From Brevundimonas subvibrioides ATCC 15264 (lineage in GTDB: Bacteria; Pseudomonadota; Alphaproteobacteria; Caulobacterales; Caulobacteraceae), in assembly GCF_000144605.1 (NCBI RefSeq), contig NC_014375.1, positions 1,488,001 through 1,552,000 of the forward strand: 64,000 nt of DNA, read 5' to 3'. Every line of letters begins with the position of its first letter. Position 1 is the first letter of the stretch. Made by a program: the position numbers and the translations under genes. Below, piece by piece: positions 26,710 to 35,270 of the stretch. The notes below the pieces were generated by a model, which saw only the letters and a program-made list of their open reading frames with translations, made no database searches and was not told where the DNA came from.

Positions 26710-28014
26710 ATGAGCGATCTTTTCGAAGCCTCCGGCATCCATCCTCCCGACGCGCCCCTGGCCGACCGGCTGCGGCCCGCGTCGCTGGACCAGGTGGTGG
26801 GGCAGGATCATCTGCTGGGCGAGGGCGGGCCGATCCGGCGGATGATCGAGGCCGGACGCCTCGGATCCATGATCCTGTGGGGGCCGCCAGGGACCGGCAA
26901 GACGACGATCGCGCGCCTGCTGGCCAAGGCAGCCGGCTATCAGTACCAGCAAATTTCGGCCGTGTTCTCGGGCGTGGCGGACCTGAAGAAGGCGTTTGAA
27001 CAGGCGCGGGTCCGGCGGGCGGCCGGGCAGTCGACCTTGCTGTTCGTGGACGAGATCCACCGCTTCAACCGCGCCCAGCAGGACGGCTTCCTCCCGTTCG
27101 TGGAGGAGGGGGTGGTGACCCTGGTCGGGGCCACGACGGAGAACCCGTCGTTCGAGCTGAACGGGGCGCTGCTGTCGCGCAGCCAGGTCTTCGTCCTGAA
27201 ACGGCTGGACGATGCGGCGTTGAATCAACTGTTGATTCGCGCTGAGGCGGAGGAGGGTCTCCCCCTGCCGCTGACGCTCGAGGCGCGTCAGGCGCTGCTG
27301 GCCCTCGCCGACGGGGATGGTCGATACCTGCTGACCATGGCCGAGACGCTGTTCGCCCTGCCGCCCGAGCCGCTGGACGTCCAGGCCCTGGCGGCGACGC
27401 TGCAGCGGCGGGCTCCGGCTTACGACAAGTCGAGAGAAGAACACTATAACCTCATATCTGCGCTGCATAAATCGGTGCGGGGATCGGACCCGGATGCGGC
27501 CCTGTACTGGCTGGCGCGGATGTTGAACGGCGGCGAGGATCCGCTGTATCTCGCCCGCCGGATCGTGCGGATGGCGGTCGAGGACATCGGCGAGGCGGAC
27601 CCGCTGTCGCTGCTGGTCGCCAATGCGGCCAAGGACACCTACGACTTCCTCGGCAGCCCCGAGGGCGAACTGGCGCTGGCCCAGGCGGTGGTCCATCTGG
27701 CGACCGCGCCCAAGTCGGTCGGGGTGTACGAGGCCTTCAAGGCGGCGAAACGGGCGGCGGCCGAGACGGGCTCGCTGATGCCGCCGGCCCATATTCGCAA
27801 CGCCCCGACGAAGCTGATGAAGTCGCTCGGATACGGCAAGGGCTACCAGTACGACCCCGACACCGAGGAGGGGTTCTCGGGCGCGAACTTCTTCCCCGAC
27901 GAGATGGACCGGCGTGTCTTCTATAAACCGAAGGGCGAGGGGCACGAGGAGAAGGTCAAGGCCCGTCTGGAACGCTGGGCGGCGATGCGGGCGGCGAAGT
28001 CGGGCACGAGCTGA
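26710..28014 (+). CDS. rarA: Replication-associated recombination protein A (AAA+ ATPase)
   Basis: 434 residues. RarA/MgsA acts at stalled replication forks with single-stranded DNA-binding protein. It has an AAA+ module with Walker A GPPGTGKT at residues 58-65, Walker B LLFVDEIHRF, sensor 1 GATTENPSF and an arginine-finger region (SRSQVFVL). The C-terminal tetramerisation part contains SAVRGSDPDAALYWLARML-like sequence and YDFLGSPEGELALAQAVVHLA. ATG 26710 gives the family N-terminus MSDLFEASG. Confidence 0.96.
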   Translation: MSDLFEASGIHPPDAPLADRLRPASLDQVVGQDHLLGEGGPIRRMIEAGRLGSMILWGPPGTGKTTIARLLAKAAGYQYQQISAVFSGVADLKKAFEQARVRRAAGQSTLLFVDEIHRFNRAQQDGFLPFVEEGVVTLVGATTENPSFELNGALLSRSQVFVLKRLDDAALNQLLIRAEAEEGLPLPLTLEARQALLALADGDGRYLLTMAETLFALPPEPLDVQALAATLQRRAPAYDKSREEHYNLISALHKSVRGSDPDAALYWLARMLNGGEDPLYLARRIVRMAVEDIGEADPLSLLVANAAKDTYDFLGSPEGELALAQAVVHLATAPKSVGVYEAFKAAKRAAAETGSLMPPAHIRNAPTKLMKSLGYGKGYQYDPDTEEGFSGANFFPDEMDRRVFYKPKGEGHEEKVKARLERWAAMRAAKSGTS

Positions 28015-28082
28015 CGCGGTCGAGGTTGCCCGTACGGCCCAGAGGCGTATCGTCGTTCCCCGGACATCCTTGGGAGGGGACG

Positions 28083-28538
28083 ATGGTCAGCATCATGAGC
28101 GACACGCGGTCGGGGCGGACGCCCTGGCATTACTGGGTGGTCGGGGTGATCGGGCTGCTGTGGAACAGCTATGGGCCCTTCGACTACACGATGACGCAGA
28201 CGGGCGGAGACGCGTATCTGCGCGGGGTCGGCATGACCGATCCCCAGATCGCCTATCTCCATGCGATGCCGGTCTGGATGACGGGCGTCTGGGCCATCGG
28301 CGTGTGGGCCGGGCTGCTGGGGGCGATCCTGCTGCTCGCGCGGCGCAGGCTGGCCTTTCCGGTGTTCGTGGCGTCGCTGGCGGCGTTTCTCATCAGCCTG
28401 GTCTATAGCTATGGCCTGTCGAACGGGGCGGCGGTCATGGGCGACACGGCCCTGATCATGAATGGGGTCATCCTCGCGGGGTGTCTGTTCCTCGTCTGGT
28501 ATTCGCGGATGATGGCGGCGCGGGGTTTCCTGCGCTGA
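28083..28538 (+). CDS. Conserved four-helix membrane protein
   Basis: 151 residues from ATG 28083, preceded by a very strong ribosome-binding site (GGGAGGGG, 28073-28080), which decides the start. Four hydrophobic segments: WVVGVIGLLWNSYGPFDY, AIGVWAGLLGAILLLA, AFPVFVASLAAFLISLVYSY and IMNGVILAGCLFLVWYS. The family is recognised as a hypothetical inner-membrane protein in Alphaproteobacteria and Sphingomonads; its function is unknown. It stands alone between rarA and an RluA-type gene. Confidence 0.7.
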   Translation: MVSIMSDTRSGRTPWHYWVVGVIGLLWNSYGPFDYTMTQTGGDAYLRGVGMTDPQIAYLHAMPVWMTGVWAIGVWAGLLGAILLLARRRLAFPVFVASLAAFLISLVYSYGLSNGAAVMGDTALIMNGVILAGCLFLVWYSRMMAARGFLR

Positions 28539-28605
28539 TTGCAGACGCCTGATCTGAACCGAAAACCGCTTACACTTTTCGGGATCAGGCTCTAACTCCG
28601 GGCGT

Positions 28606-29352
28606 GTGACCCTGAGAACCCCCGTATCCCTGACCGAAGACGAGATCGCCGCCGTAAGGTCGTGGGTGATCCACGAGGATGCCTCGGTGATCGCCTTCGC
28701 CAAACCGGCGGGGCTGTCGAGCCAGGGCGGGCGGATCCAGGCGCATACCCTGGACGACCTGCTGTGGGCCTTCGCGCGGTCGAACGGGAAGCGGCCGGAG
28801 CTGGTGCACCGGCTGGACCGGGACACCTCCGGTGTCATCCTCGCGGCGAAGACCAAGCCGGCGGCGAGCTTTCTGGGCAAGGCGATCCAGGCGCACCGGC
28901 TGACCAAGACCTATCTGGCGCTGGTCTCGGCCGCGCCCGAGCCGCCCCAGGGCGACATCAATGTGCCGCTGGTGCGCCAGGAGATCGGGCGCGAGAGCTA
29001 CATGCGGGTCGCGGCCTTCGACACCAAGGGGGCACAGGGATCGCGCAGCCGGTACCGGACCCTGGCGTCCAGCGACGACGGGGCCCTGGTCGAGCTTCAG
29101 CCGTTCACCGGCCGGATGCACCAGCTGCGGGTGCACATGGCGCACATCGGGCGGCCGCTGATCGGGGACGTCCGCTATGGCGGGGCCCTGACGGCGGGGG
29201 GGCGGGCCGCGCCCCGGCTGATGTTGCATGCAGTGTCATTGACGTTCCCGCATCCCGAAGGCGGGGAACGGACGGTGACCGCGGGCCTGCCTGAGGATTT
29301 CAGCGCGCTGGCAGCGTCTCTCGATCTGGGATCGGGCTGGCCGAAGGGTTGA
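28606..29352 (+). CDS. RluA-family pseudouridine synthase
   Basis: 248 residues from GTG 28606. Converts uridine to pseudouridine in rRNA or tRNA. The catalytic loop HRLDRDTSGV is at residues 68-77 (Asp nucleophile), preceded by VIAFAKPAGL and followed by LTKTYLALV and FTGRMHQLRVHMAHIG, all RluA motifs. There is no S4 domain, so it resembles RluA/TruC-type enzymes rather than RluC/RluD. The target nucleotide cannot be predicted. Its 3' end overlaps the opposite-strand hypothetical gene by about 50 bases. Confidence 0.9.
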   Translation: MTLRTPVSLTEDEIAAVRSWVIHEDASVIAFAKPAGLSSQGGRIQAHTLDDLLWAFARSNGKRPELVHRLDRDTSGVILAAKTKPAASFLGKAIQAHRLTKTYLALVSAAPEPPQGDINVPLVRQEIGRESYMRVAAFDTKGAQGSRSRYRTLASSDDGALVELQPFTGRMHQLRVHMAHIGRPLIGDVRYGGALTAGGRAAPRLMLHAVSLTFPHPEGGERTVTAGLPEDFSALAASLDLGSGWPKG

Positions 29353-30514
29353 AGGCGACTTCGGTGCTGCTGTGGGTGAACCCCAGGGCGCGCAGCCGTT
29401 CGGCGCTACCGGCTGGCGCGTCCAGGGCGATCATGGCGCGGAACGATCGTTTCAGCGACTCGCTGCGGGAGGCCAGCAGCCGCACGGTCTGCATGGCCTG
29501 GGTCCCCTGACGCGATAGCGGCACTGTCAGACCGGCGAAGCCGATGCCGGCGAACGGAGTCAGGGACCCGTGTCGTTCGGGAAGGCGCGCCAGGGCACCG
29601 CGACAGAGGGTGCGGGCCATGGACACGGCCTCGTCCATCCGGCTGGGCGGCGTTCCGAGGTCCATGTCGATGATCTCGAACAACCCGCCGGTCTTCAGCG
29701 CCACACTGCCGGCTCTATGGGCGATCAGCGCGGCACGCCCGCGCCGGTTCAGCAGGGTTCGATACGAGACGGGAATGATCAGGGCGACGTAGCCGGCGGC
29801 CTGGTCGCCCATGGCGAACAGGGAGGCATAGTCCAGGCTGGCCTCGTCGATCCGGATCAGATCGGCGTCCGTCAGATCGTCCCGTCCGGATGCGTCGAGC
29901 ACCATGTTCGTCTCGGTATCCACGATGGCCTGGGACAGGTGGAGCGCCGTCAGCACGCCATGCTGAAGGCTGGTGACCGGCCGGGGCGCGAAGTCCACGC
30001 GCAGCACGCGCCCCGACACCGACTTGAAAAGCAGGGGATTCTTCTCGGCCTCGCGAACCGGGTCCGGGGCCATGGCGGCCGACGACCGGGGGGCATCCTC
30101 CAGCTTGGGAATGCGGGTCGGGTCCAGGCTACTGCTGACGACTTCGCCGTCCCGGATATCCTCGACCCGACGCAACCGGATGTCGGCACGGTCGAGGTGG
30201 CCGATGAAGTGCAGGAGCACCTCCTCCAGCACGCGCAGACAGACCGCCTGGGCTGCGCTGGCATAGTCGGTGACGACCGCCACCAGAAAAGTGGTGTCAT
30301 CGACGCGGAGCAGCAGGTCGTGCGGCCCCAGCCTCTCCTGCAGCTTCTTTGCCGTGAACTCCCAGACGAGTTCCTGCTTGCGGGCCCACATCGGCCCGGC
30401 CCGGTCACGGATGGCGTCCAGCCCGATCAGGTTGACGCAGCCGTTGGCCAGCAGTTCGGAACCCTGCAGCGCGTGAAGGCTTTCGGACAATGAACCGGCG
30501 CTGAAGGTTTGCAT
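29300..30514 (-). CDS. Hypothetical protein with possible degenerate GGDEF-like domain
   Basis: 404 residues from ATG 30514. No signal or membrane segment. The N-terminal third (GLDAIRDRAGPMWARKQELVWEFTAKKLQERLGPHDLLLRVDDTTFLVAVV) has the strand-helix pattern of nucleotide cyclase/GGDEF folds, with FLVAV in place of the GGDEF strand. The C-terminal half ends in a region resembling part of an EAL fold (TPFAGIGFAGLTVPLSRQ). Active-site residues are missing from both, so any c-di-GMP role would be structural or regulatory. I do not recognise the family with certainty. Divergent from the lipoprotein gene. Confidence 0.6.
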   Translation of the reverse strand: MQTFSAGSLSESLHALQGSELLANGCVNLIGLDAIRDRAGPMWARKQELVWEFTAKKLQERLGPHDLLLRVDDTTFLVAVVTDYASAAQAVCLRVLEEVLLHFIGHLDRADIRLRRVEDIRDGEVVSSSLDPTRIPKLEDAPRSSAAMAPDPVREAEKNPLLFKSVSGRVLRVDFAPRPVTSLQHGVLTALHLSQAIVDTETNMVLDASGRDDLTDADLIRIDEASLDYASLFAMGDQAAGYVALIIPVSYRTLLNRRGRAALIAHRAGSVALKTGGLFEIIDMDLGTPPSRMDEAVSMARTLCRGALARLPERHGSLTPFAGIGFAGLTVPLSRQGTQAMQTVRLLASRSESLKRSFRAMIALDAPAGSAERLRALGFTHSSTEVAFNPSASPIPDRETLPAR

Positions 30515-30590
30515 GGCCGGATAGTCCTCGCTTCGAAGCCGGCTTCCGATTTTTGACAAACACACGCCCCGAACAAAAATGGGTACTGAC

Positions 30591-31118
30591 ATGTCCAAGC
30601 GCTTCAATCCCAATCGCGTTGCCTTGGCGGGCGTAATCGCAACCGTCGTCCTGACCACCTCTGCCTGCGCCAGCCTGGCCCCCTACGGACCCCAGGGCGG
30701 ACCGGGCGGTCAGGGCTATGCCGAGCAGCGGATCGAAAGCGACCGATATCGCGTCAGCTACAACGGCGTGGGGGCCCCGGGTCCGGTCGCGGACATGGCC
30801 CTGTTGCGCGCCGCCGACCTGACGATCGAGCAGGGCTATGACTGGTTCGAGGTGACCCAGCGCTACATCAACGGTCGCCCAGACAGCGCAGGCGGATTCC
30901 GGCCCAGCGTCTCGGTCGGGGTCGGCTCCAGCTCGGGTCGATATGGCGGATACCGCTATTCGGGCACGAGCACGGGCGTCGGCGTCGGGCTGAATTTCCA
31001 GGGACCGTCCCCGACCTCGACGGTGCTCGAGGTCCGGCTGGGACGCGGGGCCAAGCCGGACAGCGTGGAGGCCTACGACGCGCGCGAGGTGCGTTACAGC
31101 CTCAGCGGCCGCGGGTAA
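30591..31118 (+). CDS. CC0125/CC1285-type lipoprotein
   Basis: 175 residues from ATG 30591 (a possible earlier ATG lies at 30579). A lipoprotein signal ends in LTTSAC. The mature part contains RYRVSYNGVGAPGPVADMALLRAADLTIEQGYDWFEVTQRY, a pattern shared by an uncharacterised Caulobacter lipoprotein family. A Gly/Ser-rich stretch and a beta-rich C-terminus (TVLEVRLGRG) follow. Probably anchored in the outer membrane; its function is unknown. Its 3' end overlaps the convergent membrane-protein gene by 17 bases. Confidence 0.75.
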   Translation: MSKRFNPNRVALAGVIATVVLTTSACASLAPYGPQGGPGGQGYAEQRIESDRYRVSYNGVGAPGPVADMALLRAADLTIEQGYDWFEVTQRYINGRPDSAGGFRPSVSVGVGSSSGRYGGYRYSGTSTGVGVGLNFQGPSPTSTVLEVRLGRGAKPDSVEAYDAREVRYSLSGRG

Positions 31119-32265
31119 GCGCGCGGTATTCGACCAGGCGTTCCTTGTCGCGCCGGACCTGGTCGCCGACGGTGTTGTCGACGTCCAGCGAGGCGTAGCG
31201 GACCCAGCCGTCGACGCCCAGCTTGTCCTTCACGGCCGCCGTTGGCGTCTGCCAGCGGAAGAAGGACAGCCACGACACCAGCACGGCGAGGACGAGGGCG
31301 ATGCCCTGCAGGACCCGGAAGCCGCCTTCGTTGCCGGCCGGCGCCGGCCAGAAGGCGAACACGGCGATCCAGACCAGCAGCACCAGCGGCGTCGTGATCC
31401 GGCCGACCCAGCGCATCCAGTAGCGCTCGCGACGGGTGCGCCACAGGGTCATCTGGGCGAACTTTTCCAGATACTCCATGCGCGCGCCGATCCACAGGAC
31501 CAGCCGGGTCAGGAAGAGGGCGCGGATGCCCCAGCCCTTGCCGTCCGTGGCGAACTGGGTCTCGGCCTGGTCAGACAGGGCGCGGGCGTTCGTGAACAGG
31601 TTCTGGAGTTCGCGGGTGCGCTGCACGACCTCGCGGGACAGCTCATAGGAATCGTTCTCCAGCCGGAAGCGGTACTGGACGAACAGGATCGACGACACGC
31701 CGAAGAAGATGCCGAGGGTCACGAGCATGCCGAGGACGGCAAGACCGAGCCCCTGGGGCTGGCCGCCCGTCCATTCGGCGAAGAGGCCGGGGCCGAGAAC
31801 GGCGAGGGCGGCAAAGGCGATGAGGGCCATTGCCTGCGTCAGGCGCTTGGTGATCACATGAACGCGCAGAGCGTTGAACACGCGGCGGCCGTAACCGTAG
31901 ATTCGGCCCCGGATGTCGGCGTCGGCGGGGAAGCGCTCCTCGATCTGTCGATTGAACAGGACGTGGAAGCGGTCCGGCTTGTTCTCGGTCTCCCAGAACG
32001 GAAAGATGTCGAGCGGCTGGTTGAAATACTGGTCGATGTTGGCCGAGATCACCCGGATCGCCTCGGGATCCATGGTGAAATAGTCGCTCTCCTGGATCGG
32101 ACGCAGGATGCCGTCGTCCGAGGTCGTCGGGTTCGGCTGGGGCGGCGGCGTGGCCGGCGGAGGCGTGCGCGGGATGGTGTCGGCCGGCGGCGCAAGGGGA
32201 GCCTCCGGCGTATGCGGGATCGGTTCCACGGACGGATGCGGCGCGTGAGGATCGTCGTGTGACAT
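31102..32265 (-). CDS. Hypothetical membrane protein with two transmembrane hairpins
   Basis: 387 residues from ATG 32265. A Pro-rich cytosolic N-terminus (about residues 1-50) leads to a conserved region (YFTMDPEAIRVISANIDQYFNQPLDIFPFWETENKPDRFHVLFNRQIEERF). Two TM segments follow (ALIAFAALAVLGPGLF, LAVLGMLVTLGIFFGVSSILFVQY), then a long helical stretch likely to form a coiled coil, then two more (TTPLVLLVWIAVFAFWP, GIALVLAVLVSWLSFF). I do not recognise the family. The 245 bases upstream hold its promoter region; I see no clear elements there. Confidence 0.65.
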   Translation of the reverse strand: MSHDDPHAPHPSVEPIPHTPEAPLAPPADTIPRTPPPATPPPQPNPTTSDDGILRPIQESDYFTMDPEAIRVISANIDQYFNQPLDIFPFWETENKPDRFHVLFNRQIEERFPADADIRGRIYGYGRRVFNALRVHVITKRLTQAMALIAFAALAVLGPGLFAEWTGGQPQGLGLAVLGMLVTLGIFFGVSSILFVQYRFRLENDSYELSREVVQRTRELQNLFTNARALSDQAETQFATDGKGWGIRALFLTRLVLWIGARMEYLEKFAQMTLWRTRRERYWMRWVGRITTPLVLLVWIAVFAFWPAPAGNEGGFRVLQGIALVLAVLVSWLSFFRWQTPTAAVKDKLGVDGWVRYASLDVDNTVGDQVRRDKERLVEYRALTRGR

Positions 32266-32510
32266 GAGAAAGGCCGTGAACCCCTGCGAACTCTGACCCG
32301 GCAGTATGACAGACCCCGCCGCCGGGCGGACGGTGTTCTCTCGCGACGCGAAGCTGGATATCGCCGTTAACCGTAGCAGGCGGCAAGTGACGTTTTGGTC
32401 AGGTAATCCTGCCCCGTTGGGCGAAGGCAGCCGCTGAACCCGATGCCAATGGGTGGGCAGGCTCCCTGGCCACGCGAGCCCGGACAGTGGATAAGCGCAC
32501 CCAGCTCGGT

Positions 32511-32951
32511 CTAGAGCGGCCAGCGCGCCATCGCCGCAGCGAACCCCACCAGCGGGAGCAGCAGCAGGACCTCGATCCGGACCCAGAGGGCCGTGCGGGC
32601 GACCGCGGAAGGGGGCGGGCGGAAGCCGGCGTCGGCCTTCAGCGCCCGGCCCCATTTGATGAACTGGATCGTCGGCATGACAGACAGAAGGACGATGACG
32701 GCGAAGGTCGCGATCTTGGCCCAGAAGAAGGGGTTGGCCTCGTACGCCACCCAGCCTTTGGCCCCCCAGACGATGCGGGCCACGCCCACGGCGACGACCA
32801 GGGCGGCCACCCCGCCGTAGCCGCCGTCTAGCTTCGTCAGGCGCGCGACCGGCACCGGGTCGGCGCGCAGATAGGCCAGCTCCATCGCCAGCATGATCGC
32901 CAGTCCGAACACCAGCAGGTGGTGGACGATGGCCAGGACCAGATCGAGCAT
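32511..32951 (-). CDS. DUF2214-family membrane protein
   Basis: 146 residues from ATG 32951, four hydrophobic helices (LVLAIVHHLLVFGLAIMLAMEL, GGVAALVVAVGVARIVWG, KIATFAVIVLLSVMPTIQF, IEVLLLLPLVGFAAAMA). The HH motif in helix 1 and the pattern EANPFFWAKI match the DUF2214 family, whose role is unknown, though members are often near haem-related membrane proteins. Divergent from crcB with a 48-base gap. Confidence 0.75.
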   Translation of the reverse strand: MLDLVLAIVHHLLVFGLAIMLAMELAYLRADPVPVARLTKLDGGYGGVAALVVAVGVARIVWGAKGWVAYEANPFFWAKIATFAVIVLLSVMPTIQFIKWGRALKADAGFRPPPSAVARTALWVRIEVLLLLPLVGFAAAMARWPL

Positions 32952-32999
32952 GGACGCCTCCCTGTGCTTTCGGCGATTGCGCGCTATAAGCCCCCGATC

Positions 33000-33395
33000 A
33001 TGACACGATTTCTGCTGGTCGCCATCGGCGGGGCCCTGGGCTCCATGGCGCGCTATGGCGTGGGGCTGGCGGCCGGGCGGCTGTTCCCGGCCGGGGCCTG
33101 GCCGTGGGGGACGCTGGCGGTCAATGTCGTCGGCGGTCTGGCGATGGGCCTGCTGGTCGGTTGGATAGGCCTGCGGGCCGAGGCGTCGCAGGAGACCGTG
33201 CGAGTGTTCGCCGCCGTCGGCATCCTCGGCGGGTTCACGACCTTCAGCGCCTTCTCGCTGGAGACGGTGCTGATGATCGAGCGGCGGGACTATGGAATGG
33301 CGGCGGCCTATGTAGGGCTGTCGGTGGTGCTGGCGATCGCGGCGCTGATGGCGGGATTGATGATGGCGCGACGGGCGTTTGGAGCGGCATTGTGA
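33000..33395 (+). CDS. crcB: Fluoride ion channel FluC (CrcB)
   Basis: 131 residues, a dual-topology fluoride exporter with four TM helices. Signatures are IGGALGSMARYGV at the N-terminus, GTLAVNVVGGLAMG, and GILGGFTTFSAFSLET, which holds the conserved phenylalanines and the Na+ site. ATG 33000 gives the standard N-terminus. TATAAG lies 9 bases upstream, hinting at a promoter very near the start. I saw no fluoride riboswitch in the 48-base gap. The stop overlaps the GTG of the next gene. Confidence 0.93.
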   Translation: MTRFLLVAIGGALGSMARYGVGLAAGRLFPAGAWPWGTLAVNVVGGLAMGLLVGWIGLRAEASQETVRVFAAVGILGGFTTFSAFSLETVLMIERRDYGMAAAYVGLSVVLAIAALMAGLMMARRAFGAAL

Positions 33396-34444
33396 GTTAC
33401 GATCCCAAGGAAACCACACCCGCCGCGCCGGAGCCCAAGGGGCCGGTCGGCGCGCGCGAGGCCCAGATCCTGTATGTCGCCGAGGCCGAGGACGGCATCC
33501 GGCTGGACCGCTGGTTCCGCCGGCGCTGGCCGCATCTGTCGAACATCCAGGTGCAGAAGATGGCGCGCGGGGGCCAGATCCGCGTCGACGGGGCCCGCAT
33601 CAAGCCCGAGGGACGGCTGACGGCGGGCGCGGCCGTGCGGGTGCCGCCGATCCCTGAGCCCATCGTGCGCGCGCCGGGCGAGCATATGGCGTTGACCCCC
33701 GCCGACATCGCCTTCGCCAAGTCCATGGTCATCTATGAGGACGATCTGGTGATCGCCCTGAACAAGCCGTGGGGCCTGGCCGTGCAAGGGGGCACCAAGA
33801 CGACGCGCCACGTCGACCGGCTGCTGTCGGCCTGGGGCGAGGGGATGGAACGCCCGCGGCTGGTGCACCGGCTGGACCGGGACACCTCGGGCGTCCTGCT
33901 TCTGGGCAAGGGACCGGAGGCTGCCAAGCGGCTGGCGGGGGCGTTCGCGCGGCGTCAGGCCAAGAAGACCTACTGGGCCATCGTGATGGGTCTGCCCAAG
34001 CCCGCCGACGGCCAGATCAGCGTTCATCTGAAGAAGTCGGGCATCAACGACTACGAGATCATGCGTCCCGCCGACCCGAAGGACCCGGGGGCCGAACCGG
34101 CCGAGACCGCCTATGCCGTGATCAGCCATGCGGCGCAGCGCGCGTCGTGGATGGCGCTGCGACCCTTCACCGGCCGGACCCACCAGTTGCGCGCGCACAT
34201 GAAGGCGATCGGCCATCCCATCCTGGGCGATCCAAAATACGGCGACGACGCCTCGACCCAGCTGAGCGGGCCCTTGAAGCTGCAGTTGCACGCGCGGCGG
34301 ATCGAACTGGACCATCCGGCGGGCGGGACGCTGGTCGTGGAAGCCCCGATCAGCGCCGAGCTGCGGGCCGGCTTCGAGCATTTCGGCTTCGACGAGAACG
34401 AGTCGGACCACGATCCCTTCGCGGGGGTGAGGCGGCAGCGATGA
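33392..34444 (+). CDS. RluC/RluD-type pseudouridine synthase with S4 domain
   Basis: 350 residues from GTG 33392, which overlaps the crcB stop. An S4 RNA-binding domain (about residues 33-85: IRLDRWFRRRWPHLSNIQVQKMARGGQIRV) is followed by a catalytic domain with HRLDRDTSGVLLLG (about residues 158-171) and FTGRTHQLRAHMKAIGHPILGDPKYG. Enzymes of this type modify 23S rRNA; RluC acts on positions 955, 2504 and 2580 in E. coli, but the exact sites here are not predictable. It is followed by a repeat element. Confidence 0.93.
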   Translation: MSYDPKETTPAAPEPKGPVGAREAQILYVAEAEDGIRLDRWFRRRWPHLSNIQVQKMARGGQIRVDGARIKPEGRLTAGAAVRVPPIPEPIVRAPGEHMALTPADIAFAKSMVIYEDDLVIALNKPWGLAVQGGTKTTRHVDRLLSAWGEGMERPRLVHRLDRDTSGVLLLGKGPEAAKRLAGAFARRQAKKTYWAIVMGLPKPADGQISVHLKKSGINDYEIMRPADPKDPGAEPAETAYAVISHAAQRASWMALRPFTGRTHQLRAHMKAIGHPILGDPKYGDDASTQLSGPLKLQLHARRIELDHPAGGTLVVEAPISAELRAGFEHFGFDENESDHDPFAGVRRQR

Positions 34445-34595
34445 TGGCAATCCTCACCCGTAGGGGGAGGGGGACCGCCGCGCGCTTGCGCGGGGGTGGA
34501 GGGGGCTCGCCCCACACTCCGGCATTCGCGGTAGGCCCCCTCCGTCACGGCGCGAAGATGCGCCGCGCCACCTCCCCCAATGGGGGAGGATTTCG
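34445..34595. repeat. GC-rich intergenic repeat element
   Basis: A 151-base gap filled with palindromic sequence. It contains CCTCCCCC...GGGGGAGG pairs, and a core at 34535-34569 (GCCCCCTCCGTCACGGCGCGAAG then GCGCCGCGCC) that recurs almost exactly at 61636-61670. No coding potential is supported. The next gene's ribosome-binding GGGGGAGGA is formed by the end of the element. Confidence 0.75.
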
Positions 34596-35270
34596 ATGAA
34601 GCGCCCTCTGGCGGTCTTCGACATCGACGGGACCCTGGTCGACAGCCGCGCGTCGATCCTGCAGGCGGCGACCGAGGCGGCGCGGGATCTGGGCCTGCCC
34701 GATCCCCACTATGACCGGGTGCGCCAGATCGTGGGCCTGAGCCTGCCGCATGCCCTGGCCGTGCTGGAGCCGGACCTCGGCCCGGCCGAGCTGGAGCGGT
34801 TCACCGAGGCCTTCCGGGCCAGCTTCGGGCGGATGTTCGACGCGGGCCACGAGGAGCCGCTCTATCCCGGGGCCCTGGACACGCTACGTCGCCTGCATCG
34901 CGACGGCTGGCGGCTGTCGCTGGCGACGGGGCAGAACCGGCGCGGCGTGGCGCGGAACCTGGCGCGCGAAGGTTGGGGCGAACTGTTCGTATCCTCCCAC
35001 TGCGCCGAGGACGGCCCCGGCAAGCCCGATCCGGCCATGCTGCACGCCGCGATGACGGCGGCCGGGGCCGGCGCGGCCGACACCATCATGATCGGCGACA
35101 CGGCCCATGACATCTCGATGGCGCTGAATGCCGGGGTCCGGCCGCAGGGCGTCGCCTGGGGGTTTCATACGCCCGAGGAACAGATCGCGGCGGGCGCACC
35201 GCATGTCGCCACCGACTTCGCCGACCTGGAGGTCGCGCTGGACCGTTTCGCCTCGAGAGCCTTCGCATGA
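34596..35270 (+). CDS. HAD-family hydrolase (phosphoglycolate phosphatase-like)
   Basis: 224 residues. HAD motif I FDIDGTLVDS, motif II LATGQN, motif III Lys in GKPDPAML, and motif IV MIGDTAHDISMALNAG give a subclass I phosphatase with a helical cap (residues 15-80). This subgroup resembles Gph/PGP enzymes in proteobacteria. Physiological substrate uncertain. Overlaps the ATP12 gene by 4 bases, as the two genes often do in Alphaproteobacteria. Confidence 0.88.
   Translation: MKRPLAVFDIDGTLVDSRASILQAATEAARDLGLPDPHYDRVRQIVGLSLPHALAVLEPDLGPAELERFTEAFRASFGRMFDAGHEEPLYPGALDTLRRLHRDGWRLSLATGQNRRGVARNLAREGWGELFVSSHCAEDGPGKPDPAMLHAAMTAAGAGAADTIMIGDTAHDISMALNAGVRPQGVAWGFHTPEEQIAAGAPHVATDFADLEVALDRFASRAFA

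Noticed and set aside
32952..32999. Fluoride riboswitch upstream of crcB
   Set aside because: Only 48 bases are available and the conserved riboswitch core is not visible.
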